A DNA stretch of 64,000 bases from Modestobacter italicus (GTDB lineage Bacteria > Actinomycetota > Actinomycetes > Mycobacteriales > Geodermatophilaceae), in the NCBI RefSeq assembly GCF_000306785.1, contig NC_017955.1, positions 496,001-560,000 of the forward strand. Reading direction: 5' to 3'. A program made the translations under genes and the position numbers. Below, piece after piece: positions 15,439 through 22,193 of the stretch. A model generated the notes under the pieces. It was not told the origin of the DNA and searched no databases. It saw only the letters and a program-made list of their open reading frames with translations. Numbering within the stretch: the first letter of the stretch is position 1; each line of letters begins with the position of its first letter.

Positions 15439-16328
15439 GGGTTGGTCAGGACGGTGCGCGCCTGCAGCACGGTGAAGGTGGCCGGTGCGCCCTGGGTCGT
15501 GGTGGTGCCGGGGACGTCGGCCTGCACGCCGCCGTCGACGGAGTAGGTGGCGCTCCAGGTGGTGGTGAGCGAAGCGGTGTAGGTGCCCGACGAGTAGTCG
15601 TGGGTGATGGTCTCGTTCGGGTAGGGCGCGCCCGGATCGTCCGTGGTGAGGACGACGCCGTCGCCGGTGTCCCAGCTGTAGGTGCTGGCGGTCGCTGCGA
15701 TGTCGACGGTGAAGCCGCGGATGTCGACCGTGAACAGCTGGGTGGTCGGGCTGTCGGTGAAGAAGATGACCGGCAGGCCGACGAGAGCCTCGCCGGGGGG
15801 CTGCTGACGGGTGGTCAGTTGGGGGAGCGGCAGGGTCTGGAAGTAGCGGAACACCTCGTCCGGCGACGGCGGCGGGTTGAGGTCCGTGACGTCAACACAG
15901 GAGCCGCCCTCCGGCACCAGTGGTCCATAGACGTCACCCACGGCAGTTCCTGCAGGTACTGGAACCGCGTCTATTGGGCCGGTGCTAAGCAGGATGCGCC
16001 GGTGCAGGACGATGTAGTAATAGATCAATCGACCCTCGACGGTCGGGCACTCGTTGTTGCCGGCCACACAACCGCCCTGGGTCTCGTCCGTGACTTGACA
16101 TGACGTTCGCAGGTACCAGCGGTACGGGAGCTCCGGCGGTGGCGCGGCATTCGAAGCCGAGCGAACGGGAGAACTGGCGTCGCCGTCAACGTACGAGGCG
16201 GTGATTGCACCTTCGCCGATGTTCACGTCGGGGCACGAGCCCCGGCGGCACGGTGGTGCTGCTGCTGCGGTAGACGCCAACGTGACCCAGACTAGAGCCA
16301 GGGCGACCACCACAATGCGAAGTCGCAT
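15429..16328 (-). CDS. Secreted protein with PKD-like domain
   Basis: 299 residues with a signal peptide (residues 1 to about 24, cleavage after ASTAAAA). The C-terminal half contains YSWDTGDGV followed by HDYSSGTYTASLTTTWSATY, the W-D/F-G-D-G and H-x-Y-x-x-x-G-x-Y-x-x-x-x-x pattern of PKD domains. Four or more Cys in the N-terminal half are probably disulfide-linked. Less GC-rich third positions than neighbours. It lies 5 bases after the DUF6318 lipoprotein gene and is likely cotranscribed. This lipoprotein/PKD pairing recurs in actinobacteria, often beside secretion loci, but function is unknown. Confidence 0.7.
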   Translation of the reverse strand: MRLRIVVVALALVWVTLASTAAAAPPCRRGSCPDVNIGEGAITASYVDGDASSPVRSASNAAPPPELPYRWYLRTSCQVTDETQGGCVAGNNECPTVEGRLIYYYIVLHRRILLSTGPIDAVPVPAGTAVGDVYGPLVPEGGSCVDVTDLNPPPSPDEVFRYFQTLPLPQLTTRQQPPGEALVGLPVIFFTDSPTTQLFTVDIRGFTVDIAATASTYSWDTGDGVVLTTDDPGAPYPNETITHDYSSGTYTASLTTTWSATYSVDGGVQADVPGTTTTQGAPATFTVLQARTVLTNPYD

Positions 16329-16333
16329 CTTCG

Positions 16334-16912
16334 CTAGCCCAGGGTGAGGTCTTGCATGACCCAGCTCTGTAGTCCCTGATCCCAGGTGGTTGCAGCCCCT
16401 GAGGAAAGGTCGTCTAGCGCTGGAAAGCTCAGATCAGGGACGGGAGTGCCTGCGCGATCGACTACTTGCAAGGCCGCTTGGTCGAGCAGGAAGGCGGCTT
16501 CTGCATTGCCGGGCTTCGTAATAGCGGCATTCAGTGCGCCGTCGAGTTTGAGTTCGCCACCGACGTATCGGTACCCAGCGGCGGCATCTGCGTCTGTCTC
16601 GTCCGCAATCCGGCCACATGTCTCGCAGGATCGGGCAAATTGGCGCAGGTACTGCGAATCCATGACGGCATTGGTGCGATTGATGAGGGCCAAGTAGTAG
16701 CCCGTGAAGGCCGCGGCTCCCTCGGAAGTGTCTCGCCTTGCTTCGTTTGGCATGGGCAGGTCGGGCGGGCCTAGGGGCGGCAGGCTCGCGGTGGTCTGGG
16801 CTGCGCTGGCCGAGGTTGACGGCAGGGTCTCGTTGGCGCTCTGGCCATCTGAGCAACCAGCGAGCACGGCAACGCCTGCGATCGCTGCGGCAGCCACGTG
16901 CACGAGCCGCAT
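16334..16912 (-). CDS. DUF6318-like lipoprotein
   Basis: 192 residues. Signal peptide with lipobox VLAGC places the lipidated Cys at residue 20, so it is anchored on the outer face of the membrane. The mature part has PMPNEARRDTSEGAAAFTGY and a CETCG motif, both fitting the DUF6318 family of exported actinobacterial proteins. The ATG at 16912 is preferred over the upstream GTG because GGGAGG lies seven bases before it. Codon usage is noticeably less GC-rich than the window average. Upstream of and probably cotranscribed with the PKD protein gene. Confidence 0.75.
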   Translation of the reverse strand: MRLVHVAAAAIAGVAVLAGCSDGQSANETLPSTSASAAQTTASLPPLGPPDLPMPNEARRDTSEGAAAFTGYYLALINRTNAVMDSQYLRQFARSCETCGRIADETDADAAAGYRYVGGELKLDGALNAAITKPGNAEAAFLLDQAALQVVDRAGTPVPDLSFPALDDLSSGAATTWDQGLQSWVMQDLTLG

Positions 16913-17024
16913 TCGTCGTCCTCCCACAGTCTCGGAACGAAAAAGTCCTCAGAGACTACGCAGCTCAGCGGCTCGTCCGCGTCACCCGGACGCCGTACCT
17001 GTGGACGGGGGGCGTGTGCGGAGG

Positions 17025-17060
17025 CTCGAGCTCTGCTCCAGATGTGGAGCAGAGATCGAG
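17025..17060. repeat. Hairpin repeat, copy 1 (core GAGCTCTGC)
   Basis: CTCGAGCTCTGCTCCA and its near-perfect reverse complement (one mismatch) flank the loop GATG, giving a 16-bp stem. The same core recurs at 17087-17120 and 50739-50772 in intergenic positions, so this is a dispersed palindromic element rather than a unique terminator. Confidence 0.8.
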
Positions 17061-17086
17061 CCTGCGGGAAGAGGTGCTGGAGTCAG

Positions 17087-17120
17087 TTGAGCTCTGCCCC
17101 CAGGTGGGGGCAGAGCTCGA
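17087..17120. repeat. Hairpin repeat, copy 2 (core GAGCTCTGC)
   Basis: TTGAGCTCTGCCCCCA pairs with TGGGGGCAGAGCTCGA across a two-base loop with one mismatch. It lies 27 bases from copy 1 and four bases past the stop of the PAP2-kinase gene, where it could also act as a transcription terminator. Confidence 0.8.
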
Positions 17121-17123
17121 GCG

Positions 17124-18554
17124 TCACCGGGAGCAGTAGACGGTCAGCCGCTCGCGCTTGCGGAACACGAACTCCGACGTCGTCTCGCCGGTCTCGCCGT
17201 CGTAGGCCACCTGCTGAGGCCCAGACAGGACCCGCACCTGCAGCTCCGACGCCTGGAACTCCGCATAGGACCGGCTGTGGTTCGAGACCCCGAGCAGCGT
17301 CGCCAGGACCGCCCGCGTGCGCCCGAACCGCAGGTCGGCGCGGAGGTACTGCACGTCGAGCAGACCGTCCTCCAGCCGCGGCCGCCACGCCGGCGACAGT
17401 CCGCGGGGCACGTAGCAGCCGTTGCCGATGAACAGGATCCAGGCCGACACCCGCTGCCCGTTGAGCTCCAGCTCCACCGGCGACCCGTGCCGCAGCACCT
17501 GGGCCGCCGCGACCGTCAGCGCCGCCCACTTGCCCATCCGCCCGCTCAGCCGGTCACGGCGCCGCACCATCTCCGGGTACGAGCCGATCGACGCGGTGTT
17601 CAGGAACGGCACCCCGTTCACCTCGGCCACGTCGACCTGCACGGCGTCCCCGCTCACCACGGCCTTCGCGGCCTCGGGCGGCGTGGCCACGCCCAGGTCG
17701 CGGGCGAAGTGGTTCAGCGTTCCCGCGGGAACGACCGCCAGCGGCAGACCGAACTCCAGCGCGACGGCCGCAGCCGCCGCCACGCTGCCGTCGCCGCCGG
17801 CCACGCCCAGCGCGCGGGCGCGCCCCGACCGCGCGGCCTCGCCGAGCAGTTCGGCCACACCCGCGTCCTCGCGCAGCTCCAGCACCTCGGCGCGGGGCAG
17901 CAGCTCCTGGATGTCGGCGGCCGGGTCGTAGTCCTCGCGGCCGGACCGCGGGTTGACCGCGATCACCAGGCCCTCGCCGTCCGGCAGTGCCGGGGCGTCC
18001 CAGGCCTGCCACACCCGTGCCGGCTCGACCGGCCGCACCCGCCACCAGCGCTGGGTCGCCAGCGCCACGGCGCTGCCGACGGCCATGCCGGCGGCGACGT
18101 CCCCGGGGTAGTGGACGCCGACGTGCACCCGGGAGTAGCCCACCCCCAGCGCGACCGGCGCGATCAGCGCGCCCAGCACCGGGCTCTCCAGTGCGACGCC
18201 GGTGGCGAACGCCGCCGCGGACGCCGAGTGGCCGCTGGGGAAGGAGTGCGAGTCCAGCGTGCGCCGGAGCGCACGGGTGTGGGAGACGGCCGCCTGATCC
18301 GGCCGGCCTCGCTGGAAGAGGCGCTTGAGGACGACGTTGACGATCGCGCTGGACAGTGCGAGCGAGCCGACCCCGCGCACCGCTGCCCGCCGCGGCCGCC
18401 CACGTTGCAACGACAGCAGCCCACCGATCAGCGCCCAGAGCTTGCCGTGGTCGGCGAAGGTGGACAGCTTGCGCAGCCACCGGTCGACCCGCGTCGTCGG
18501 GAGGCGGCCGACGCGCGCCAGCAGGGCGGCGTCCCAGCGGCGCGGTGAGCTCAT
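17124..18554 (-). CDS. PAP2 phosphatase fused to diacylglycerol kinase-type lipid kinase
   Basis: 476 residues in two catalytic domains. The N-terminal PAP2 domain (about 20-170) has the three phosphatase motifs K77-x6-RP, PSGH (106-109) and SRVHVGVHYPGD (141-152), within several membrane helices. The C-terminal DAGK/YegS-type kinase domain (about 195-476) has NPRSG (201-205), GGDGS (253-257) and GTLNHFARDLG (278-288). One domain would dephosphorylate lipid phosphates and the other would phosphorylate a lipid alcohol, so the fusion may remodel phosphatidate or polyprenyl phosphates. This arrangement is known in actinobacteria. Start ATG 18554. Confidence 0.88.
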   Translation of the reverse strand: MSSPRRWDAALLARVGRLPTTRVDRWLRKLSTFADHGKLWALIGGLLSLQRGRPRRAAVRGVGSLALSSAIVNVVLKRLFQRGRPDQAAVSHTRALRRTLDSHSFPSGHSASAAAFATGVALESPVLGALIAPVALGVGYSRVHVGVHYPGDVAAGMAVGSAVALATQRWWRVRPVEPARVWQAWDAPALPDGEGLVIAVNPRSGREDYDPAADIQELLPRAEVLELREDAGVAELLGEAARSGRARALGVAGGDGSVAAAAAVALEFGLPLAVVPAGTLNHFARDLGVATPPEAAKAVVSGDAVQVDVAEVNGVPFLNTASIGSYPEMVRRRDRLSGRMGKWAALTVAAAQVLRHGSPVELELNGQRVSAWILFIGNGCYVPRGLSPAWRPRLEDGLLDVQYLRADLRFGRTRAVLATLLGVSNHSRSYAEFQASELQVRVLSGPQQVAYDGETGETTSEFVFRKRERLTVYCSR

Positions 18555-18567
18555 GCCGCGGACGCTA

Positions 18568-18609
18568 GTGGAGTGCGAGCGCATCGTTTTCCGAGCGCTG
18601 GCACTCCAC
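18568..18609. terminator. Long stem-loop downstream of the CGNR gene
   Basis: GTGGAGTGC-G-AGCGC and GCGCT-G-GCACTCCAC form a 15-bp stem with one mismatch and a 12-base loop containing TTTT. It lies 11 bases past the stop of the CGNR gene and just upstream of the PAP2-kinase start. It could be a terminator for the former or a regulator-binding element for the latter. Confidence 0.5.
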
Positions 18610-18619
18610 CTCCAAGGGG

Positions 18620-19150
18620 TCAGGCGCGCTTGCGGGCCCGGTAGGCGGCGACCGTCGAGCGGCTGGCGCAGGTGTTGGAGCAGTAGCGGCGGCTGGCGTT
18701 GCGCGAGGTGTCGACGTAGACGTTGCCGCAGCCCTCGGCCGAGCAGACGCCCAGCCGCTGCCAGCCGTGCTGGACGACGACCTGCGACAGGCCCATCGCC
18801 ACCGTCGTCGTCAGCTGCTCGACCGCACCGGCGTCCGGACGGGCGTAGTGCAGGTGCAGCTCGCCGTCGTGGTCGGTGGCGTAGGGCCGGGGGGAGGCCA
18901 GCGCCAGCAGGGCGTTGAGGCGGGCCATCACGTCGGGCTCGCTCTCGGCCAGGGCGACGTCGCGGACCAGCGTCGCCGTCTGGGCCACCTGCCCGGCGTC
19001 CTGCTCCGGCAGGGTCAGCGAGGTGCCCTCGGTGAACCACTCGGTGTGGGCATCGAGGAACGCCCGCACCCAGCCCGGGTCGTCGCGGTCGGCGTTGGCG
19101 AGGTCGATCGCCAGCTCCACCGCGTTGGACCCGTAGGTGTCGTAGTCCAT
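18620..19150 (-). CDS. CGNR zinc-finger regulator (ABATE domain)
   Basis: 176 residues. The N-terminal ABATE-type domain begins with a segment containing NAVELAIDLAN; the C-terminal CGNR finger reads CSAEGCGNVYVDTSRNASRR, then YCSNTCASR with four Cys that bind zinc. Such proteins are predicted DNA-binding regulators. The gene is divergent from an MFS transporter gene, and a 44-bp near-palindrome lies between the two starts, which is a likely shared operator. ATG at 19150. Confidence 0.88.
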   Translation of the reverse strand: MDYDTYGSNAVELAIDLANADRDDPGWVRAFLDAHTEWFTEGTSLTLPEQDAGQVAQTATLVRDVALAESEPDVMARLNALLALASPRPYATDHDGELHLHYARPDAGAVEQLTTTVAMGLSQVVVQHGWQRLGVCSAEGCGNVYVDTSRNASRRYCSNTCASRSTVAAYRARKRA

Positions 19151-19178
19151 TTGGCTCCCTACGCCCGTGCTAGCCTTC

Positions 19179-19222
19179 GGAATCTGTAGGGACTCAACGA
19201 GCGTTGACCCCCTACAGATTCC
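19179..19222. promoter_or_regulatory. 44-bp near-perfect palindrome between CGNR and MFS genes
   Basis: Outer arms GGAATCTGTAGGG and CCCTACAGATTCC (13 bp, perfect) enclose inner arms TCAACG and CGTTGA (6 bp, perfect) around a two-base centre, with two unpaired bases between them. It sits between the divergent starts at 19150 and 19253. Very likely the operator for the CGNR protein controlling both genes; could bind a dimer of dimers. Confidence 0.7.
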
Positions 19223-19252
19223 CTTCTCGCACAACCTGAAGTGAGCACAGTC

Positions 19253-20461
19253 ATGCGTTCGTACCTCACCGTGTGGCGGTTGCCGTCCGCCCCGGTGCTC
19301 CTGCTCTCCGGCTTCGCCGGCCGTCTGCCGTCGTCCATGGTGCCGCTCGCGCTGCTCCTCATGGTGCAGGAGCAGACCGGTTCGTACGCGGTGGCCGGCG
19401 GTGTCTCGGCCACCTACGGCATCGCCACCGCCCTCGTCGCCCCGGTGCTCGGGCGGCTGGCCGACCGTCGCAGCCCGCGCGGCGTGCTCCTCGCGCAGTC
19501 CGCGCTGTACCCGCTGCTGCTGACGCTGGCCGCGATCGTCGTCCTGGTCGGCTCCCCGGTGTGGGCGCTGCTCGCCGCGGCCGGCGCGGTCGGCGCGAGC
19601 ACCCCGCTGGTCTCCGGCACCGTGCGTGCCCTGTGGTCCCGGGTCGACCCGCGCGTGCGGCCCACCGCCTACGCCCTGGACGCGACGGCCACCGAGCTGG
19701 TGTTCGTCGCCGGCCCGTCGCTGGTCGCCGTCCTCGCCCTGGTCGCCAGCCCGTCGATCGCCCTCGCGGTCGCCGGCGTGCTCGGCGTCGCCGGTGCGCT
19801 GGGCATCGCCACGAGTGCGGCCATGCGCGCCTGGGTCCCGGCGTCGGCGCAGCGGCGGCCGCTGTTCGCGACGGTGACCACGCCTGGGATGCCGCGCATC
19901 CTGCTCAGCGGCACCGCGCTGATGCTGGGCATCGGTGCGCTCGAGGTCGCCGTCCCGGCCTTCGCCGACGCCGCCGGCGCCCCGGGAATGTCCGGCCTGC
20001 TGCTCGCCGTCTGGGCGCTCGGCTCGGCCGGTGGCGGTCTCTGGTTCGGCGCGCGGATGATCAGCGCCACGCTGCCCCGCCAGTACCGGTGGGGGCTGCT
20101 GGGTGTGACCGTCGGCCTGGCCCCGCTCGCCGCGGTGTCCAGCCCGTGGCTGCTCGGCGTCCTGCTGTTCCTCGGCGGGACGGCGATCGCCCCGACGCTG
20201 ACCGTGCAGAGCTCGCTGGTCGGCTCGATCGCCCCGGCGTCGGCCACCACCGAGGCGTTCACCTGGCTGTCGACGGTCTCCTTTGGTGCCTCCGCGATCG
20301 GGGCCGCCGTGGGCGGCGCGCTCATCGAGACCGAGTTCGGCGTGGCCGGTGCGCTGGTCCTCGCCACCCTGGCCGGCGCCCTCGCCGTGCTGGTCACGCT
20401 GCTGCCGGGCCGCCGCCCGACCGCGCCGACCGCACCCCGCCGGGACGTCGTCCACGCCTGA
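19253..20461 (+). CDS. MFS transporter
   Basis: About 402 residues with twelve hydrophobic segments. The loop between helices 2 and 3 has GRLADRRSPRG, the MFS signature. It begins MRSYLTVWRLPSAPVLLLSG, typical of actinobacterial efflux-type members. Divergent from the CGNR regulator, so export is probably induced by a compound that relieves that regulator. ATG at 19253 is used (GAAGTGAG upstream); a GTG at 19241 is an alternative. Followed by a strong hairpin terminator. Confidence 0.88.
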   Translation: MRSYLTVWRLPSAPVLLLSGFAGRLPSSMVPLALLLMVQEQTGSYAVAGGVSATYGIATALVAPVLGRLADRRSPRGVLLAQSALYPLLLTLAAIVVLVGSPVWALLAAAGAVGASTPLVSGTVRALWSRVDPRVRPTAYALDATATELVFVAGPSLVAVLALVASPSIALAVAGVLGVAGALGIATSAAMRAWVPASAQRRPLFATVTTPGMPRILLSGTALMLGIGALEVAVPAFADAAGAPGMSGLLLAVWALGSAGGGLWFGARMISATLPRQYRWGLLGVTVGLAPLAAVSSPWLLGVLLFLGGTAIAPTLTVQSSLVGSIAPASATTEAFTWLSTVSFGASAIGAAVGGALIETEFGVAGALVLATLAGALAVLVTLLPGRRPTAPTAPRRDVVHA

Positions 20462-20467
20462 TCCGAC

Positions 20468-20497
20468 GGCGTCCCCCCACCCGTGTGGGGGGACGCC
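20468..20497 (+). terminator. Stem-loop terminator after the MFS gene
   Basis: GGCGTCCCCCCA and TGGGGGGACGCC form a perfect 12-bp stem around a short loop, seven bases after the MFS stop codon. No U-tract follows, as usual for high-GC actinobacteria. Confidence 0.75.
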
Positions 20498-20550
20498 TGC
20501 AGGCGCTGGTAACCTCTCTTCTCGGTGGTTCCGAGGCGACTCGGAGCCCG

Positions 20551-20639
20551 GGAGGCTTCGCCTAGTCCGGTCTATGGCGCCGCACTGCTAATGCGGTTTG
20601 GGTTAATCCCCATCCCGGGTTCAAATCCCGGAGCCTCCG
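20551..20639 (+). tRNA. tRNA-Ser (GCT)
   Basis: Acceptor arms GGAGGCT and AGCCTCC pair, the discriminator is G, and a long variable arm is present as in class II tRNAs. The anticodon loop ACTGCTAAT gives GCU, reading AGC/AGU. The T-loop GGTTCAAATCC is intact. CCA is not encoded. Confidence 0.95.
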
Positions 20640-20657
20640 CGCACGACAACTGAACAC

Positions 20658-20730
20658 GCACCCGTAGCTCAACGGATAGAGCATCTGACTACGGATCAGA
20701 AGGTTAGGGGTTCGAGTCCCTTCGGGTGCA
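20658..20730 (+). tRNA. tRNA-Arg (ACG)
   Basis: Acceptor GCACCCG pairs with CGGGTGC, discriminator A. The anticodon loop ACTACGGAT gives ACG, which is converted to ICG by the TadA deaminase (whose gene is also in this window). The T-loop GGTTCGAGTCC is intact. It lies 18 bases after tRNA-Ser and probably shares its transcript. Confidence 0.95.
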
Positions 20731-20750
20731 CGTCTGGTTGAGACAGCGCG

Positions 20751-20783
20751 CGGCCCCGTTCCTCTTCGTGAGGAACGGGGCCG
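20751..20783 (+). terminator. Terminator of the tRNA pair
   Basis: CGGCCCCGTTCCTC and its exact reverse complement GAGGAACGGGGCCG form a 14-bp stem with a TTCGT loop, followed by TTCGTGTT. It starts 20 bases after tRNA-Arg. Confidence 0.85.
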
Positions 20784-20836
20784 TTCGTGTTCCCGGGTCC
20801 GCAGCGCATGCTGGAGCTGTCCCCCGGGAGGGCCTC

Positions 20837-21016
20837 ATGGAGCCACGCCGCGTCGCCCTCGCGCTGCTGGGGGTCGCCGTCATCGGCGGTGGCGTCGCCC
20901 TGGGCCGGGCCCTCCCTGCGCCGGACGGCGCACCCGGTGGCCGGACGGCGGGCCAGACGAGCAGCACCTCGTCGTGCCCGACGCCGGCGGCCGACCCGGA
21001 CTGCGAGCCCGGCTGA
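20837..21016 (+). CDS. Small exported or membrane-anchored protein (59 aa)
   Basis: GGGAGGG lies eight bases before the ATG at 20837. MEPRRVALALLGVAVIGGGV is a signal-like helix, and the rest is a short Pro/Thr/Ser-rich tail with two Cys that could form a disulfide. Unknown function. The MBL-fold gene starts 16 bases after its stop and may be cotranscribed. Confidence 0.6.
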   Translation: MEPRRVALALLGVAVIGGGVALGRALPAPDGAPGGRTAGQTSSTSSCPTPAADPDCEPG

Positions 21017-21032
21017 GCGGCAGACTGCCGGC

Positions 21033-21773
21033 ATGAACCGCAGCGACGTCCAGCAGGTCGCCGACGGGGTGTTCCGCGTCGACGGCGGCATCGTGAACTG
21101 GTACCTGCTGCGCGACGGCCGGGACCTCACGCTGGTCGACGCCGGGTACCCGGGCAACGCCGGGGACGTCGAGTCCTCGATCCGGCTCCTCGGGCACGAC
21201 CCGGGCGACGTCCGAGCGCTGCTGGTCACCCACGCGCACGCCGACCACATCGGCGCGGCCGGTCCGCTGCACGCGCGGTACGGCACCCCTGCGTTCTGCA
21301 GCGCCGCCGAGGTCCCGCACGCGCGGCGGGAGTTCCTCGAGCAGGTGACGCCGGTGCAGGTGCTGGCGAACGCCTGGCGGCCGGGCGTGCTGCCGTGGGC
21401 GGTGCGGGCCGTCCGGCTCGGCGGCACGACGGCGAGCGCCGTCCCGCACGCGCAGCCGTTCCCCGGGCCCGGCCCGCTGGACCTGCCCGGCGGGCCGGTG
21501 CCGGTGCCGACGCCCGGGCACACCTGCGGGCACAGCGCCTTCCTGCTGCCGGCCGTCGGGGCGGTGCTCACCGGCGACGGGCTGGTCACCGGGCACCCGA
21601 CCTCGCGGCGCCGGGGCCCGCAGCTGCTGCCCGGCTTCTTCGACCACGACCGGACGGCGACGGTGGCCGCGCTGGCGCCGTTGGCCGAGCTGGACGCCGA
21701 CCTGGTGCTCCCCGGGCACGGCGAGCCCTGGCGTGGGCCGGTCGCCCACGCGGTGGCCTCGGCTCAGGCCTGA
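21033..21773 (+). CDS. Metallo-beta-lactamase-fold hydrolase
   Basis: 246 residues with the zinc motif HAHADH at 67-72, then GHTCGH and TGDGLV in the middle, and LPGHGEPW near the C-terminus supplying the remaining ligands. This is the general glyoxalase II/MBL fold; the substrate cannot be told, although hydrolysis of a thioester or lactone is typical. Its end overlaps the MSMEG_0570-type gene by 10 bp in convergent orientation. ATG at 21033. Confidence 0.88.
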   Translation: MNRSDVQQVADGVFRVDGGIVNWYLLRDGRDLTLVDAGYPGNAGDVESSIRLLGHDPGDVRALLVTHAHADHIGAAGPLHARYGTPAFCSAAEVPHARREFLEQVTPVQVLANAWRPGVLPWAVRAVRLGGTTASAVPHAQPFPGPGPLDLPGGPVPVPTPGHTCGHSAFLLPAVGAVLTGDGLVTGHPTSRRRGPQLLPGFFDHDRTATVAALAPLAELDADLVLPGHGEPWRGPVAHAVASAQA

Positions 21774-22048
21774 CGGCGGAAGCCGGCCACCTGGACGTCG
21801 CCGGTGTCGAACCGGGTCGCCGTCCCCTCGATGCCGGCCAGCGTGGCCGCGGCGCGGGAGCACGGGAACCCGTAGCGCTCCTGCACCCGGCGGCTGGCCT
21901 CGGTCATCGCCGTCCGGCTCAGCGCGACGAACTCGGCGAGCGGGTAGCTCGCGCCGGCGCTGAACACGTCCTCCACGACGGTGGAGGGGGAGTAGACCCA
22001 CTCCCGGCTGCCGTCGGGCCACTGGACGTCGACCATCACCTCGGGCAC
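21764..22048 (-). CDS. MSMEG_0570-family nitrogen starvation response protein
   Basis: 94 residues matching the family in length and pattern: MPEV then VQWPDGS, YSPSTVVEDVF, SYPLAEFVALSRTAMTEAS and RVQERYGFPCS. In mycobacteria and some other bacteria this family sits inside a seven-gene cluster with a radical SAM enzyme, N-acyltransferase, nitrilase and others. None of those partners is in this window, so it is an orphan here. A CRP-like site lies upstream (22169-22186). Function of the family is not established. Confidence 0.82.
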   Translation of the reverse strand: MPEVMVDVQWPDGSREWVYSPSTVVEDVFSAGASYPLAEFVALSRTAMTEASRRVQERYGFPCSRAAATLAGIEGTATRFDTGDVQVAGFRRQA

Positions 22049-22118
22049 GGGCTCAGTGTGCGCGAGGGGGCTTGGCGGGCGGGGGGCCGGTCCTGGCGGT
22101 CTGGCCGCGTTGGTCGGT

Positions 22119-22136
22119 CCCTCCAGCGGTGGAGGG
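22119..22136. repeat. Short hairpin upstream of the MSMEG_0570-type gene
   Basis: CCCTCCA-GCGG-TGGAGGG, a perfect 7-bp stem with a four-base loop. It lies in the 145-bp gap between the universal stress gene and the MSMEG_0570-type gene; could terminate the upstream operon. Confidence 0.4.
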
Positions 22137-22168
22137 CCATTCGTACCGGCTTCCCCCGCCCGCGCTCA

Positions 22169-22186
22169 CTGTGACTCCGCTCACAG
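22169..22186. promoter_or_regulatory. CRP-like operator CTGTGA-N6-TCACAG
   Basis: A perfect 6+6 dyad matching the TGTGA-N6-TCACA consensus of CRP-family regulators. It lies about 120 bp upstream of the ATG of the MSMEG_0570-type gene and just past the stop of the universal stress gene. Confidence 0.5.
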
Positions 22187-22193
22187 ATCGAAG

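Noticed and set aside
20500..20800. tRNA pair as an integration hotspot for a mobile element
   Set aside because: No integrase, no repeated tRNA 3' end and no atypical DNA next to it; the following genes look ordinary.
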